DNA of 64,000 bases, taken from Sphingomonas sp. R-74633 (GTDB lineage: Bacteria; Pseudomonadota; Alphaproteobacteria; Sphingomonadales; Sphingomonadaceae). The notes under the pieces are model-generated. The model made no database searches and was not told the origin of the DNA. It saw only the letters and a program-made list of their open reading frames with translations. The stretch is from NCBI RefSeq assembly GCF_013416555.1, contig NZ_JACCFG010000001.1:1178001-1242000 (forward strand), written 5' to 3'. Made by a program: the position numbers and the translations under genes. Positions 9,182-18,431 of the stretch are shown here, one piece after another (within the stretch, counting starts at the first letter, position 1; each line of letters starts with the position of its first letter).

Positions 9182-9721
9182 ATGAAGGGAATGTATGAAG
9201 TGATCGCATTGCTGCCGCTCGAGACCGTGGATCCTCAAGCCGTCGAGACGCTGCTCGACCGCGCTTTTGGTCCGGGCCGACGCGCGCGCACTGCGTACAA
9301 GGTTCGCCTTGGCACGTCGCCTGTTCCCGAACTCAGCTTCGCCGCGGTGGCGGACGATGGCAGCCTGCTCGGCTCGATCCAGTGCTGGCCGGTCGCGCTC
9401 GACTGCGATGGCGGCGGCAGCGTGCCGATGGTCATGGTCGGCCCGGTCGCGGTCCAGCCCGATCGCCAGCAGGGCGGCATCGGCCGGATGCTGATGGAGC
9501 GGATGCTCGAAGCAGCCGAGAGCTCGGCGCTGCCCGGCGCCGACGCGCTGATGCTGATCGGCGACCCCGAATATTACGGCCGCTTCTTCGGCTTCGTTGC
9601 CGACAAGACCGGCGGCTGGCGCCTGCCCGGCCCCTTCGAGCCCCGCCGCCTGCTCGCCCGCGGCGCCGGCGTACCCGCCGGCCCGGGCGTGGTCGGGGCA
9701 CGTCTTCGACGGGCTGCCTGA
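9182..9721 (+). CDS. GNAT family N-acetyltransferase
   Basis: A 179-residue acyl-CoA-dependent acyltransferase of the GNAT fold, similar to YhbS-like members. Motif A, which binds the CoA pyrophosphate, is clear: VGPVAVQPDRQQGGIGRMLM (Q/RxxGxG/A). A later strand LMLIGDPEYYGRFFGF is typical of this subgroup. Substrate unknown. ATG 9182 is used; a second in-frame ATG at 9191 has its AAGGGA too close to serve. The gene lies between a divergent folB and a REP-like element. Confidence 0.82.
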   Translation: MKGMYEVIALLPLETVDPQAVETLLDRAFGPGRRARTAYKVRLGTSPVPELSFAAVADDGSLLGSIQCWPVALDCDGGGSVPMVMVGPVAVQPDRQQGGIGRMLMERMLEAAESSALPGADALMLIGDPEYYGRFFGFVADKTGGWRLPGPFEPRRLLARGAGVPAGPGVVGARLRRAA

Positions 9722-10038
9722 TTCGATTGATTGAGGAAACTGCGCCCCGGCGAAAGCCGGGGCCCAGGGCTTCTCTGCTTCATCGCTTGTAATTCTGGGC
9801 CCCGGCTTCCGCCGGGGAACGGATAAGAGCGAGAGCAGATAAGGGGTACGGCCCCCTTCCAATGTAGGATTTTGTCTGCTTGGGTTTCCGGCATGGCCGA
9901 TCCTTCGCAGCCTTTCGCTCCTCGGCTTCGTTCGCAGAGCTACAACCGTGCGAAGCGAGCCTCGCGCGCGCGCCCGCGCGTGAGTGTCGTGACTTTCGTG
10001 ACTTTCCACGCCCCGCAGCCGGTGAACTGAGCGAATCG
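9722..10038. other. 317-base intergenic stretch with REP pair and short direct repeats
   Basis: No convincing gene. It holds the paired palindrome at 9742-9822, then a GC-rich stretch with an alternating run GCGCGCGCGC around 9963 and a short direct repeat TCGTGACTT-TCGTGACTT (9989-10006). The frame of the next gene is open through part of it, but the translation is low in complexity and unlike a protein. Confidence 0.6.
9742..9822. repeat. REP-like paired palindrome, GGGCCCAG type (copy b)
   Basis: Left unit GCCCCGGCGAAAGCCGGGGC followed by CCAG, right inverted unit CTGGGCCCCGGCTTCCGCCG (from 9795). It lies 20 bases after the GNAT stop. The CCAG/CTGG tags match the copies at 18432 and 42832, though its loop is shorter. 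Confidence 0.8.
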
Positions 10039-10605
10039 ATGCCCGCCCCTCCCCCACCCGATTTCGCCAGTCTCTCGCTCGCCGAGATCGCCCGACTCGT
10101 GGAGGAAAACCGCCTGCCCCCGGTCGAGAGCTGGAACCCCAGCCACTGCGGCCATAGCGACATGCGCATCGCGCGCGACGGCACCTGGTTCCACCAGGGC
10201 TCGCCGATCGGCCGCGCGCCGATGGTGCGCCTGTTCTCGACGATCCTGCGCCGCGAGCCCGATGGCCGCTTCGTGCTGGTCACTCCTGTCGAGAAGCTCG
10301 ACATCGACGTCGAGGACGCTCCGTTCCTCGCGGTCGAAATGAAGCGCGAGGGCGAAGGTGCGGCGATGAAGCTCGCCTTCCGCCTCAACACCGGCGATCT
10401 CGTCACTGCCGGTCCCGAGCATGCGCTGCGCTTTGAGGAGCGCGAGGACGGCCCCCGCCCCTATCTCCATGTCCGCGCCGGGCTGGAGGCCTTGGTCGGG
10501 CGCAGCGTTTATTATGAGCTCGCCGAGATCGCGCTCGCCAATGGCAGCACCCCGCCGGGCGTGTGGAGCAACGGCGCTTTCTTCGCGCTGGAGCCGGCCG
10601 AATGA
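10039..10605 (+). CDS. DUF1285 domain protein
   Basis: A 188-residue cytoplasmic protein of the DUF1285 family, widely conserved in Alpha- and Gammaproteobacteria without a proven role. Characteristic are RLPPVESWNPSHCGHSDMRI, DGTWFHQGSPIGRAPMVRLF and VTPVEKLDIDVEDAPF. ATG 10039 begins a sensible N-terminus (MPAPPPPDFASLSLAEIARL). Its stop overlaps the next start in an ATGA, so it is translationally coupled to the NUDIX gene and then to cca; this three-gene order suggests co-expression. Confidence 0.85.
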   Translation: MPAPPPPDFASLSLAEIARLVEENRLPPVESWNPSHCGHSDMRIARDGTWFHQGSPIGRAPMVRLFSTILRREPDGRFVLVTPVEKLDIDVEDAPFLAVEMKREGEGAAMKLAFRLNTGDLVTAGPEHALRFEEREDGPRPYLHVRAGLEALVGRSVYYELAEIALANGSTPPGVWSNGAFFALEPAE

Positions 10606-11192
10606 GCCTGGCTGAGCGTCTGCGTACCGCGCTTGCGGTCGATCATTCGCCTTTGCTGCTCCCGGGCGACCATTTCGAGTTCGATCCTGCGGTGCGCGGC
10701 AATCCCGCCGCGGTGCTGATCGCCATCACAGATCGCACAGCGCCCGGCGTGATCCTCACTCAGCGCACCGAAACGCTGCGCAGCCATGCCGGCCAGGTCG
10801 CCTTTCCCGGCGGCCGTATCGATCCCGAGGATGACGGCCCGATCGGCGCCGCGTTGCGCGAAGCCAATGAAGAGATCGCGCTGCCACCCGCCGCGGTCCA
10901 GGTCGTCGGCACCACCGATTCCTATCGCACCGTCACCAACTATCTGGTCACGCCGGTGATCGGCGTGGTCCCGCCCGATCTCCAGCTCACCCCGTCCGAG
11001 GCCGAGGTCGCCAGCGTCTTCGAAGTGCCGCTCGACTTCCTGCTCGACAGCGCCAACCAGCGCGAGCAAGTGACGGAGTTCCTGGGCCGCGAGCGGCGCT
11101 ATTACGAGATACTCTGGCAGGATCGCCGGATCTGGGGAGCTACGGCGGCGATGCTGGTCAATCTGTCACGACGGCTGCGATGGGCGGCATGA
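10602..11192 (+). CDS. NUDIX hydrolase, CoA pyrophosphatase type
   Basis: A 196-residue NUDIX enzyme that by family (NudL/YeaB-like) hydrolyses CoA or its derivatives to phosphopantetheine and ADP. The Nudix box is visible as GGRIDPEDDGPIGAALREAN followed by EEI, matching GX5EX7REUXEEXGU except that the first conserved Glu position is occupied by acidic D/E residues. The preceding LRSHAGQVAFPGG is the UPF0035 signature of the CoA subgroup. It starts with ATG 10602 overlapping the DUF1285 stop, and its own stop overlaps the start of cca. Confidence 0.9.
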   Translation: MSLAERLRTALAVDHSPLLLPGDHFEFDPAVRGNPAAVLIAITDRTAPGVILTQRTETLRSHAGQVAFPGGRIDPEDDGPIGAALREANEEIALPPAAVQVVGTTDSYRTVTNYLVTPVIGVVPPDLQLTPSEAEVASVFEVPLDFLLDSANQREQVTEFLGRERRYYEILWQDRRIWGATAAMLVNLSRRLRWAA

Positions 11193-12367
11193 TCCTGCCC
11201 GATGCCGACTGGCGCCACCGCGAGGGGCTGGACCGGCTGGTCGAAGTGCTCGGCGACGCGCGCTTCGTCGGCGGATCGGTGCGCGACACGCTGCTCGGCA
11301 TCCCGGTCTCCGATCTAGACGTCGCGACCCCACTCTCGCCCCAGCGGGTGATCGAGCTGCTCAAGGCCGCGAAGATCCGCGTCGTGCCGACCGGCATCGA
11401 TCATGGCACCGTCACTGCGGTGCTCGAGAGCGGCCATGTCGAAGTCACTACGCTCCGCCGCGACGTCTCAACCGACGGCCGCCGCGCCACGGTTGCCTTC
11501 ACCGATGACTGGCGCGAGGACGCTGCGCGCCGCGATTTCACGATCAACGCGCTCTATGCCGATCCGGCGACCGGCGAAATCTTCGACTATTTCGGCGGCA
11601 TCACCGATCTGGAGGCCCGCCACATCCGCTTCATCGGCGACCCGCTCCAGCGAATCGCCGAAGATCATCTGCGCATCCTGCGCTTCTTCCGTTTCCTCGC
11701 CCGCTTCGGCGATGTCGCCGATCCGGCAGCGCTGGAGGCCTGCACCGCGCGCGCCAGGGACCTGATGGCGCTCAGCCGCGAGCGGATCGCTGATGAGCTT
11801 TTGAAGCTGCTTGTCACCCGCGATGCCGTCCGCGTCGTCGGAATGATGATCGAGCGCGGCATCTTCGTGCCGGTTCTGCCCGAGATCACCGCTTCCGACC
11901 GCTTCGCCCATCTCGCCGCGCGCGAAGCCGAGGCGGAACTCGCCCCCAGCGCAATTCGCCGCCTGGCGTCACTGCTCCCGGCCGATGCAGCGATCGCCGA
12001 CGGGATCGCCGCGCGGCTCAAGCTCTCCAACGTCCAGCGCCGGCGCCTCGTCGCCGCGGTGCTGCCGCCCGAGGAAGCGCCCCGGCCTCTCGCCTATCGC
12101 GTCGGCGTCGAGGCTGCGGTCGATCGGCTGCTCCTCTCCGATCGCCCGATCGCCGAGGCGCTGGCGATTCGCGACTGGCAACCGCCGCGCTTCCCGCTCA
12201 GCGGCGGCGCGATCGTCGCGCGCGGCATCAAGGCCGGGCCCGATGTGGCGCGACTGATGAAGCAGATCGAAGGGGGCTGGATCGCCGAGGGCTTTCCGGA
12301 AGAAGACCGCGTGGCCGAACTGGCCGATGCGGCAGTGGCTCAGGCGTTGCGCTCGACGAGCAGCTGA
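11189..12367 (+). CDS. cca: CCA tRNA nucleotidyltransferase / poly(A) polymerase family
   Basis: Adds or repairs the 3'-CCA of tRNAs. The 392-residue class II nucleotidyltransferase has RFVGGSVRDTLLG, the metal-binding DxD in SDLDVAT, the RRDFTINALY strand that reads the nucleotide, and IAEDHLRILRFFRFLARFG, all standard. A poly(A) polymerase cannot be fully excluded by motifs alone, but sphingomonads normally use this gene as cca. ATG 11189 overlaps the NUDIX stop (ATGA); ATG 11180 is an alternative. The last 28 bases overlap the 3' end of the convergent GGDEF-EAL gene. Confidence 0.9.
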   Translation: MILPDADWRHREGLDRLVEVLGDARFVGGSVRDTLLGIPVSDLDVATPLSPQRVIELLKAAKIRVVPTGIDHGTVTAVLESGHVEVTTLRRDVSTDGRRATVAFTDDWREDAARRDFTINALYADPATGEIFDYFGGITDLEARHIRFIGDPLQRIAEDHLRILRFFRFLARFGDVADPAALEACTARARDLMALSRERIADELLKLLVTRDAVRVVGMMIERGIFVPVLPEITASDRFAHLAAREAEAELAPSAIRRLASLLPADAAIADGIAARLKLSNVQRRRLVAAVLPPEEAPRPLAYRVGVEAAVDRLLLSDRPIAEALAIRDWQPPRFPLSGGAIVARGIKAGPDVARLMKQIEGGWIAEGFPEEDRVAELADAAVAQALRSTSS

Positions 12368-14058
12368 TAGGCCTCGTCGCGGGCGAGCGCGCGCGAATAG
12401 AGGAAGCCCTGGCCATAGGTGCAGCCCAGCGCCGCCAGCGTCTGGGCGAGTTCGTTGGTCTCGATGCCCTCGGCGGTGGTCTGCATGCCGAGCGCCTGGG
12501 CGAGGCTGAGGATGGCGCGGACGATGGCGACCTTGTCGCGGTCGGCCAGCATGCCGGAGACGAAGCTGCGGTCGATCTTGAGCAGGTCGATCGGCAGCTT
12601 CTGGAGATAGGCGAGGTTGGAATAGCCCGTGCCGAAATCGTCCATGGCCAGCGTGGTGCCGAGGTCCTTGAGCGCGTTCATCGTCTGGGCGATGCGGTCC
12701 GGATCGGTGACGATCGCGCTTTCGGTCAGTTCGAGGGTGAGCTTGCGCCCCTCGACGCCGTGGCGCTCGAGCGCGCTCTTGACCATGGCCGGGATATGAT
12801 CGCGCTGCAGCTGGATCGCCGAGAGGTTGACCGCGACCTTGACGCCGGCATCGCCGCCCGCCGCCCGGTCCCACGCCGCGATGGTCTGCGCTGCCTCTTC
12901 CATCGCCCAGCGGCCGAGCGGGATGATCAGGCCGGATTCCTCAGCGACGGGGATGAAATCATTGGGGGAGAGCGCCACGCCCTCCTCGTTGGTCCAGCGG
13001 GCCAGCGCCTCGAACGACGTGATCTTGCCGGTCGCGAGGTCGCAGATCGGCTGATAGCAGAGCGTCATCTGCCCATGCTCGATCGCCCGGCGCAGCTCGG
13101 TCTCGATGCCGAACTGCTCGCGGGCAATGTCGAAGGTGTGCGACTGGTAGATCTCGGTGCGGCCGCTCTTCTTGGCGCGCTTCACCGCGAACTGGGCGCT
13201 GCGGACCAGATCTTCGGGATCGCCGTCATTGTCCGAGCCGAGCGCGATGCCGATCGAGCAGTCGACGCGGATCTCGAAGTCGGAGAGGCGGAACGGGTTG
13301 GCGAGCGCGGCCTGGATGCGCTTGGCGACGTGCAGCGCGTCACTCGGCCCCTCGTCGAGAGTCAGCAGCACGCCGAACTCGTCTCCCCCCATCCGGGCCA
13401 GCGTGTCGCGGCTGCGCAGCGCACCCTTCACACGGCGCGCCACGGTGATCAGCAGTTCGTCGCCGGCCAGGCCGCCCATGCAGGCGTTGATCCGGCTGAA
13501 CCGGTCGAGATTGACCACCAGCACGGCAAAATCGGTGATGTTGTCGGGCGAAATGGCGTGTTCGAGCGCGTCCGAGAATCCGGCGCGGTTGGGCAGGCCG
13601 GTGAGGCTATCGGTCGCCATCTCGCGGCGCAGGCTATATTCGGTGCGCAGTTCCGAGGTGTGGTCGACCAGGGTGACCATGCAGCGCGGAAAGGCGCGGC
13701 GGTCGGCGCGCTTGGCGAGCATCACCCGGAAATGGCGGCAATCGACTTCCTCGCCGAACTGCCAGCCGATCTCGCACTGCATCTCGTTCGACTCGACGAA
13801 CTTCTTGAGCCGCGGGCCGAGCAGGCGGATCAGCGGCGATTCGCTGGCGACAGTGCCCAGACCGGCGAGGCGGAAGGGCCGGTTGACCGCGTCGAAGACG
13901 AAGCCATGCTCCTGCAGCTCGATGATCGCCGCCGGCACCGGCAGCATGTCGAGCATCATCGCCGAGGCGCCCGGGCCGAAGACATAGGGCTCCGGCTGCT
14001 GCGGCACGGGCAGCGGCGCCTCTACACGGCTCTTCTTCGACCTGGCGAACATCGTCAC
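12340..14058 (-). CDS. GGDEF-EAL cyclic-di-GMP turnover protein
   Basis: A 572-residue cytoplasmic protein that may both make and break cyclic di-GMP. Residues 1-140 form a PAS-like sensory part (SAMMLDMLPVPAAIIELQEH). The GGDEF domain keeps an intact GGDEF (about 224-228) with an RSRD inhibitory I-site five residues before it. The EAL domain keeps FEALARW (349-355), the loop-6 region and MDDFGTGYSNLAYL. Both active sites therefore look functional, so the net direction cannot be told. No transmembrane helix is seen. A GTG start at 14058 or ATG at 14052 are both possible. Its 3' end overlaps cca. Confidence 0.92.
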   Translation of the reverse strand: MTMFARSKKSRVEAPLPVPQQPEPYVFGPGASAMMLDMLPVPAAIIELQEHGFVFDAVNRPFRLAGLGTVASESPLIRLLGPRLKKFVESNEMQCEIGWQFGEEVDCRHFRVMLAKRADRRAFPRCMVTLVDHTSELRTEYSLRREMATDSLTGLPNRAGFSDALEHAISPDNITDFAVLVVNLDRFSRINACMGGLAGDELLITVARRVKGALRSRDTLARMGGDEFGVLLTLDEGPSDALHVAKRIQAALANPFRLSDFEIRVDCSIGIALGSDNDGDPEDLVRSAQFAVKRAKKSGRTEIYQSHTFDIAREQFGIETELRRAIEHGQMTLCYQPICDLATGKITSFEALARWTNEEGVALSPNDFIPVAEESGLIIPLGRWAMEEAAQTIAAWDRAAGGDAGVKVAVNLSAIQLQRDHIPAMVKSALERHGVEGRKLTLELTESAIVTDPDRIAQTMNALKDLGTTLAMDDFGTGYSNLAYLQKLPIDLLKIDRSFVSGMLADRDKVAIVRAILSLAQALGMQTTAEGIETNELAQTLAALGCTYGQGFLYSRALARDEAYQLLVERNA

Positions 14059-14117
14059 GCCCCGGCCTACCCCGCATTGGTTAAAACCGCCTGAAACAAC
14101 AGCGGTTTAGGCGCGCC

Positions 14118-16358
14118 TCAGAAACGATTGTCGCGCGGGAACCCATTCGGCGCCATCCGGCCCGCCGCGCCGCGCGCTGCGCGCCAGGGCGAAAGGTCGG
14201 TTTCGGTGCGCGTCCGGCCGCTTTCGCCACCCATTGCCCAGCTCAGTCCCTCGGCCATCTTGAAGGTCCGTACATCGCTCAGGCCACCGTCGCGGTAGCG
14301 CTGGAGCTGCACGCCCTGCCCGCGCGCCAGCTCGGCGACTTCGGAGAGCGGGAAGACCAGCAGCTTGCGATTGTCGCCGACCGCCGCCACGGCATCGTCC
14401 TCGGCACCGATCGGGCGGATCAGCTTGAGATGCGCACCGGCGCGCGGCGTCACCACCTGCTTGCCCTTGCGGGTCTCGGCGACGACGTCCTCGGCCTTGA
14501 CCACGAAACCGCGCCCGTCATCCGCCGCGACCAGCAGCCGAGGCGCCGAACTCGCCGGGAACAGCGCGATGATGTTCCGCTCACCCTCCAGATCGATCAT
14601 CAACCGCACCGGTTCGCCGAAGCCGCGCCCGCCGGGCAGCTTGTCCGCGCCCAGCGTGTAGAAGCGGCCATTGTCGGCGGCGAGGAGCAGCTTGTCGGTG
14701 GTCTGCGCATGGAAGGCCAGGAACGCGGCATCGCCTTCCTTGAACTTCAGTGCGTCGCCCGAGAGGTCCTCGACATGCCCCTTCATCGCGCGGATCCAGC
14801 CGCGCGCCGAGAGGATCACGGTGATCGGCTCGCGCTCGATCATCGCCTCGAGCGGGATCTCACGCGCCGGCGCGGCCTCCTCGACCACGGTGCGACGCTT
14901 GCCGAGCACCGTCTCGGGGCCATAGCGCTCTATCATCTTGGCGAGATCGCGCTTCATCCGGGTGCGCTGGCGCGCATCGGAGGAGAGCAGCAGCTCGAGA
15001 TCCGCCTTTTCCTTCTCCAGCGCGTCCTGCTCGCGCTTGAGCTCCATCTCCTCGAGCTTGCGCAGGCTGCGCAGCCGCATGTTGAGGATCGCTTCGGCCT
15101 GGCGATCGGTGAGCTGGAACTCGGCGATCATCACCGGCTTGGGCTCATCCTCGGTCCGGATAATCTCGATGACCCGGTCGAGGTTCAAAAAGGCGATGAT
15201 ATAGCCGCCGACCAGTTCGAGCCGGTCGGCGATCTTCGCCACGCGGTGCTCGGACTTGCGGCGCAGCACCACGAACTGATGCTCGATCCAGCCGAGCAGC
15301 GCTTCCTGCAGGCTCATCACCCGCGGCGTGCGGTGCTTGTCGAGCACGTTCAGATTGAGCGGCACGCGCGTCTCTAGGTCCGAGAGGCGGTAGAGGCTGT
15401 TGATCAGGTCCTCGGCCACCACCGTGCGGCTGCGCGGCTCGAGGACGATGCGGATGTCCTCCGCGCTCTCGTCGCGGACGTCGCCGAGGATCGGCAGCTT
15501 CTTCTCGTTGATGAGATCGGCGATCCCCTCGATCAGCTTGCCCTTCTGGACACCGTAAGGGATCTCGGAGACGACGAGGTGCCAGCCCCCGCCCTTCTCG
15601 GTCACCTTCTCGATCTTGGCGCGGACCCGGAAGCCGCCGCGGCCGGTGGTGTAGGATTCGGCGATCGAAGCCGGGCTGTCGATGACGATGCCGCCGGTCG
15701 GGAAATCCGGACCCTGGACGTAATCGAGGACATTGGCCGAGGGGTTGTCGATCAGCGCAACCGCTGCGTTCATCAGCTCGGCGGCGTTGTGCGGCGGGAT
15801 GCTGGTCGCCATGCCGACCGCGATGCCGGCAGCGCCATTGGCGAGCAGGTTCGGGAAAAGACCCGGGAAGAGCTCGGGCTCCTCGTCCTCGCCATTATAG
15901 GTGGGGCGGTAATCGACGGCATTCTCGTCGAGGCCATCCATCAGGTCGATGGCGACCTGGGTGAGCCGCGCCTCGGTGTAGCGATAGGCAGCGGCGTTAT
16001 CGCCGTCGATATTGCCGAAATTGCCCTGGCCGTCGACCAGCGGGTAGCGCAGCGCAAAGGTCTGGGCGAGGCGGACCATCGCATCATAGACCGACTGATC
16101 GCCATGCGGGTGGTATTTACCGATGACGTCGCCGACGACGCGGGCGCACTTCTTGTAGCCCGACGCGGGATCGAGGCGGAGCAACCGCATCGCCCAGAGC
16201 AGGCGGCGGTGGACCGGCTTCAGTCCGTCGCGGACATCGGGCAGCGAGCGCGCCGTGATCGTGGAGAGCGCATAGACGAGATAGCGCTCGGAAAGCGCGC
16301 TATCGAAGGGAACGTCGGAAGGCGTGCCGGGCTCGGCGAGATCGGTATCTAGGCTCAT
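14118..16358 (-). CDS. parC: DNA topoisomerase IV subunit A
   Basis: The DNA-cutting subunit of topoisomerase IV, which decatenates daughter chromosomes. The 746-residue product has [27 protein letters not shown], and the active-site Tyr in [12 protein letters not shown] (about residue 127). It lacks the GyrA box in the C-terminal domain and has [10 protein letters not shown], so it is ParC rather than GyrA. In the quinolone-resistance region the residue after HPHGD is Gln, where E. coli ParC has Ser80; this may be lineage-typical. The frame extends 13 codons upstream of ATG 16358, but [10 protein letters not shown] is the likely start. Confidence 0.96.
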   Translation of the reverse strand: MSLDTDLAEPGTPSDVPFDSALSERYLVYALSTITARSLPDVRDGLKPVHRRLLWAMRLLRLDPASGYKKCARVVGDVIGKYHPHGDQSVYDAMVRLAQTFALRYPLVDGQGNFGNIDGDNAAAYRYTEARLTQVAIDLMDGLDENAVDYRPTYNGEDEEPELFPGLFPNLLANGAAGIAVGMATSIPPHNAAELMNAAVALIDNPSANVLDYVQGPDFPTGGIVIDSPASIAESYTTGRGGFRVRAKIEKVTEKGGGWHLVVSEIPYGVQKGKLIEGIADLINEKKLPILGDVRDESAEDIRIVLEPRSRTVVAEDLINSLYRLSDLETRVPLNLNVLDKHRTPRVMSLQEALLGWIEHQFVVLRRKSEHRVAKIADRLELVGGYIIAFLNLDRVIEIIRTEDEPKPVMIAEFQLTDRQAEAILNMRLRSLRKLEEMELKREQDALEKEKADLELLLSSDARQRTRMKRDLAKMIERYGPETVLGKRRTVVEEAAPAREIPLEAMIEREPITVILSARGWIRAMKGHVEDLSGDALKFKEGDAAFLAFHAQTTDKLLLAADNGRFYTLGADKLPGGRGFGEPVRLMIDLEGERNIIALFPASSAPRLLVAADDGRGFVVKAEDVVAETRKGKQVVTPRAGAHLKLIRPIGAEDDAVAAVGDNRKLLVFPLSEVAELARGQGVQLQRYRDGGLSDVRTFKMAEGLSWAMGGESGRTRTETDLSPWRAARGAAGRMAPNGFPRDNRF

Positions 16359-16624
16359 TTCCCGACCCGGATAGCAGCAGCGGAAGCAAAGCGCCAAGCC
16401 GGGCGATGCGATCGGGTGAAATCGCCCGAAAGACGGTCAGCGTGCCGCCGATATTCGCCGCGTTCGCCAGGGGCCGGCGGCAAAAACGTTGACTCCTTTG
16501 ACTCGCCACACGCGCGACAAGCCCCGGCGCTGCCGAGGCGATGGAGACGGGCTTGGGCGGGAAAGGTCATTCAGGAACTAAAGCAGAACATTTCCAACAT
16601 TGCCAGAGCCCGTCACGCCGTTCT

Positions 16625-16918
16625 TCAGTTCGCCAGGCCCGGCCCCGGCCCAGCACAGGAATTGAGCGTTCCGTTGCGGTTGCAGCCGATCGAGGTACGG
16701 TTGCGATAATTCTCGTTGCCGTTCTCGCTGGCGTCGAAAAGCTTCTTCCACTCGGCCTTGGTGAGGCAGGTGCGCTTGGGGATGATCGTCCCGACCGTGG
16801 TCAGCATGCGGCAGACTTTCTTTTCCGCATCGGGAGCCGGGGCCTGCCCCTGCGGCAGCGGCGAATGGCTCGCCATCAGCATCAGGCCCGAAATCGGCAA
16901 CAGCATCAGTCGTAGCAT
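16625..16918 (-). CDS. Small secreted 4-Cys protein, tandem paralogue A
   Basis: A 97-residue protein with a signal peptide (MLRLMLLPISGLMLMASHS) and a short mature domain with four cysteines: VCRMLTTVGTIIPKRTCLT, then EWKKLF, YRNRTSIGC and NSC. It is nearly superimposable on the two genes upstream. I do not recognise a named family; similar C...G..I....C.T..EW proteins seem common in sphingomonads (recollection). AAAGGGGG lies five bases before the ATG. Third and last gene of the array, 31 bases after paralogue B. Confidence 0.8.
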   Translation of the reverse strand: MLRLMLLPISGLMLMASHSPLPQGQAPAPDAEKKVCRMLTTVGTIIPKRTCLTKAEWKKLFDASENGNENYRNRTSIGCNRNGTLNSCAGPGPGLAN

Positions 16919-16949
16919 GTAATCCCCCTTTGATTCGACCCGTGCCGGC

Positions 16950-17237
16950 TCAAGACCCCCCGCAGGAAGTATCCGCGCCAGGCTTCCCGCAACCGATCGA
17001 GGTGCGGTTACGATAATTCTCGTTCCCGTTCTCGCTGGCGTCACCGACCTTCTTCCACTCGTCGCGGGTCAGGCAGTAGCGCTTGGGAATGATCGTCCCG
17101 ACCGGAGCGATCATGCGGCAGAGCTTCTTGCCGGGCGCGGGCGCAGGCGCCGCCGGAGCCGACGCTTCCTGTGGCGCCGCCTGGGCTGCCATCAACACCA
17201 GGCCGGAAACCGGCAACACCATCCATCGCAGCATCAT
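16950..17237 (-). CDS. Small secreted 4-Cys protein, tandem paralogue B
   Basis: A 95-residue protein with signal peptide MMLRWMVLPVSGLVLMAAQA, a short Ala/Pro-rich linker (ASAPAAPAPAPGKK), and the 4-Cys domain LCRMIAPVGTIIPKRYCLT, EWKKVGDASENGNENYRNRT, IGC, TSC. It shares ASENGNENYRNRTSIGC with paralogue A, which suggests these two split most recently or exchanged sequence. RBS GGGAGGG. It is the middle gene of three on the minus strand with 22- and 31-base gaps. No function known. Confidence 0.8.
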   Translation of the reverse strand: MMLRWMVLPVSGLVLMAAQAAPQEASAPAAPAPAPGKKLCRMIAPVGTIIPKRYCLTRDEWKKVGDASENGNENYRNRTSIGCGKPGADTSCGGS

Positions 17238-17259
17238 GCTAACCCTCCCGTTCGCCGGC

Positions 17260-17529
17260 TCATTCGGGGACGCAGGAGGAAGCCGACATGTTCTTCCCGC
17301 AACCAAATGAGTTGCGGTTGCGGTAAATGTCGTTCTTGGGCTCGCTGACGTCGAAGAGCTGCTTCCACTCCGCCTTCGTCAGGCAGGTACGCTTGGGGAT
17401 GATCGTCCCAACGGTGGTCAGCATGCGGCAGATCTTCTTCTCAGGCGCGGCAGCAGGCGCGTCCTGCGGCGCCGCCTGGCTCGCCATCAGCATCAGGCCG
17501 GAAATCGGCAACACCATCAATCGCAACAT
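17260..17529 (-). CDS. Small secreted 4-Cys protein, tandem paralogue C
   Basis: An 89-residue protein with signal peptide MLRLMVLPISGLMLMASQA and the same domain: ICRMLTTVGTIIPKRTCLT, EWKQLFDVSE, YRNRNSFGC and SSC. Its N-terminal half is closest to paralogue A (LTTVGTIIPKRTCLTKAEWK), while its C-terminal half is the most diverged. The four Cys could make two disulfides in the periplasm. RBS GAGGGGGC. First gene of the array; its 227-base upstream gap is shared with a divergent outer-membrane barrel gene. Extension upstream to 17658 has no support. Confidence 0.8.
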   Translation of the reverse strand: MLRLMVLPISGLMLMASQAAPQDAPAAAPEKKICRMLTTVGTIIPKRTCLTKAEWKQLFDVSEPKNDIYRNRNSFGCGKNMSASSCVPE

Positions 17530-17756
17530 TTTTCGCCCCCTCGAAAAAACGGAGGCTCTCCGAACATGCGCGGAATTGCAAGTCCAGCCATGTTTCCGGA
17601 TGTTTCCACATAGGGTCTTCGCGGCGATCGCGACCTTGGATCGGCTTCTGCTTGCCATCCACAGAGGTTTCGCAGCGAGATCCGCACAGCATTACGGGAT
17701 CTTCGACACCGTTCCGTCTCCGAAACACAGGGGAACACGAACGAAAGTAAGCCCAA

Positions 17757-18371
17757 ATGCGTAAAGCGATCCTGATTCTCGCCGCCACGACTTGCCTCGT
17801 CGGCGCGAACACTGCCTTTGCCCAGGAAGCCGACAAGACGCCGGCACAGGCCTTCGCCGGCCCGCGCGCCGAAGTCACCGTCGGCCTCGACCAGAGCGGC
17901 GACGATACCTTCTCCGGAACCGAGTTGACCGGCATGCGCGTGGGTGGTGCGGTCGGCTATGACGTGGCCCTCGGCAAGCGCGTCACCCTTGGCGTCGAGG
18001 CCGGTATCGGCTGGATGGTCGCCGGTCACGCCAACATCGGCCCCTTCCCGCCCTCTGACCCGCGCACCTACAAGATCAGCGCCGGGCGCGACAGCGATGT
18101 CTCCGCACGCATCGGCTATGCACTGAGCCCCAAGACACTGATCTTCGCCAAGGCGGGCTGGGCGGAGCAAAGCTACAGCGCACGCTCCAGCGAGGGCGGA
18201 GACTTTGGCGATCGCAAGTCAAACGGGGTGCGCGTGGGCGCCGGCCTCGAGCAGAAGCTCACTTCGAACGTCTATGCCAAGGCCGAGTATCGCTACACGA
18301 GCTACAGCGATGTCGGGAATCTCAAGAACGACCGCCACCAATTGCTGACCGGCATCGGGGTGCGCTTCTGA
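17757..18371 (+). CDS. Outer-membrane beta-barrel (opacity/porin-like) protein
   Basis: A 204-residue exported protein with signal peptide MRKAILILAATTCLVGANTAFA and a mature region of alternating amphipathic strands (GMRVGGAVGYDVALGKRVTL, GLEQKLTSNVYAKAEYRYTS) ending in the aromatic residue of GIGVRF, the outer-membrane insertion signal. It fits the eight-stranded OmpA/OmpW/opacity-type barrel family. Such proteins act as small porins or surface adhesins; this one is not assigned. It is transcribed away from the three 4-Cys genes and ends before a REP-like element. Confidence 0.85.
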   Translation: MRKAILILAATTCLVGANTAFAQEADKTPAQAFAGPRAEVTVGLDQSGDDTFSGTELTGMRVGGAVGYDVALGKRVTLGVEAGIGWMVAGHANIGPFPPSDPRTYKISAGRDSDVSARIGYALSPKTLIFAKAGWAEQSYSARSSEGGDFGDRKSNGVRVGAGLEQKLTSNVYAKAEYRYTSYSDVGNLKNDRHQLLTGIGVRF

Positions 18372-18431
18372 CGTCTCTCAGGGGAGCGGCGCTGTTCGCT
18401 CCCCTATTGCGTTCCACGCATCGCGATAGCT

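Noticed and set aside
9955..10010. Alternating GC run and TCGTGACTT repeat as a functional element
   Set aside because: Short and low-complexity; only two repeat units, likely noise without comparison to relatives.
14118..16358. Assignment as GyrA
   Set aside because: The C-terminal domain lacks the GyrA box and the active-site neighbourhood [12 protein letters not shown] is of ParC type.
16400..16428. Inverted repeat CGGGCGAT/ATCGCCCG upstream of parC as a riboswitch or operator
   Set aside because: A single 8-base pair of arms with a 13-base spacer in GC-rich DNA; no wider structure and no second copy.
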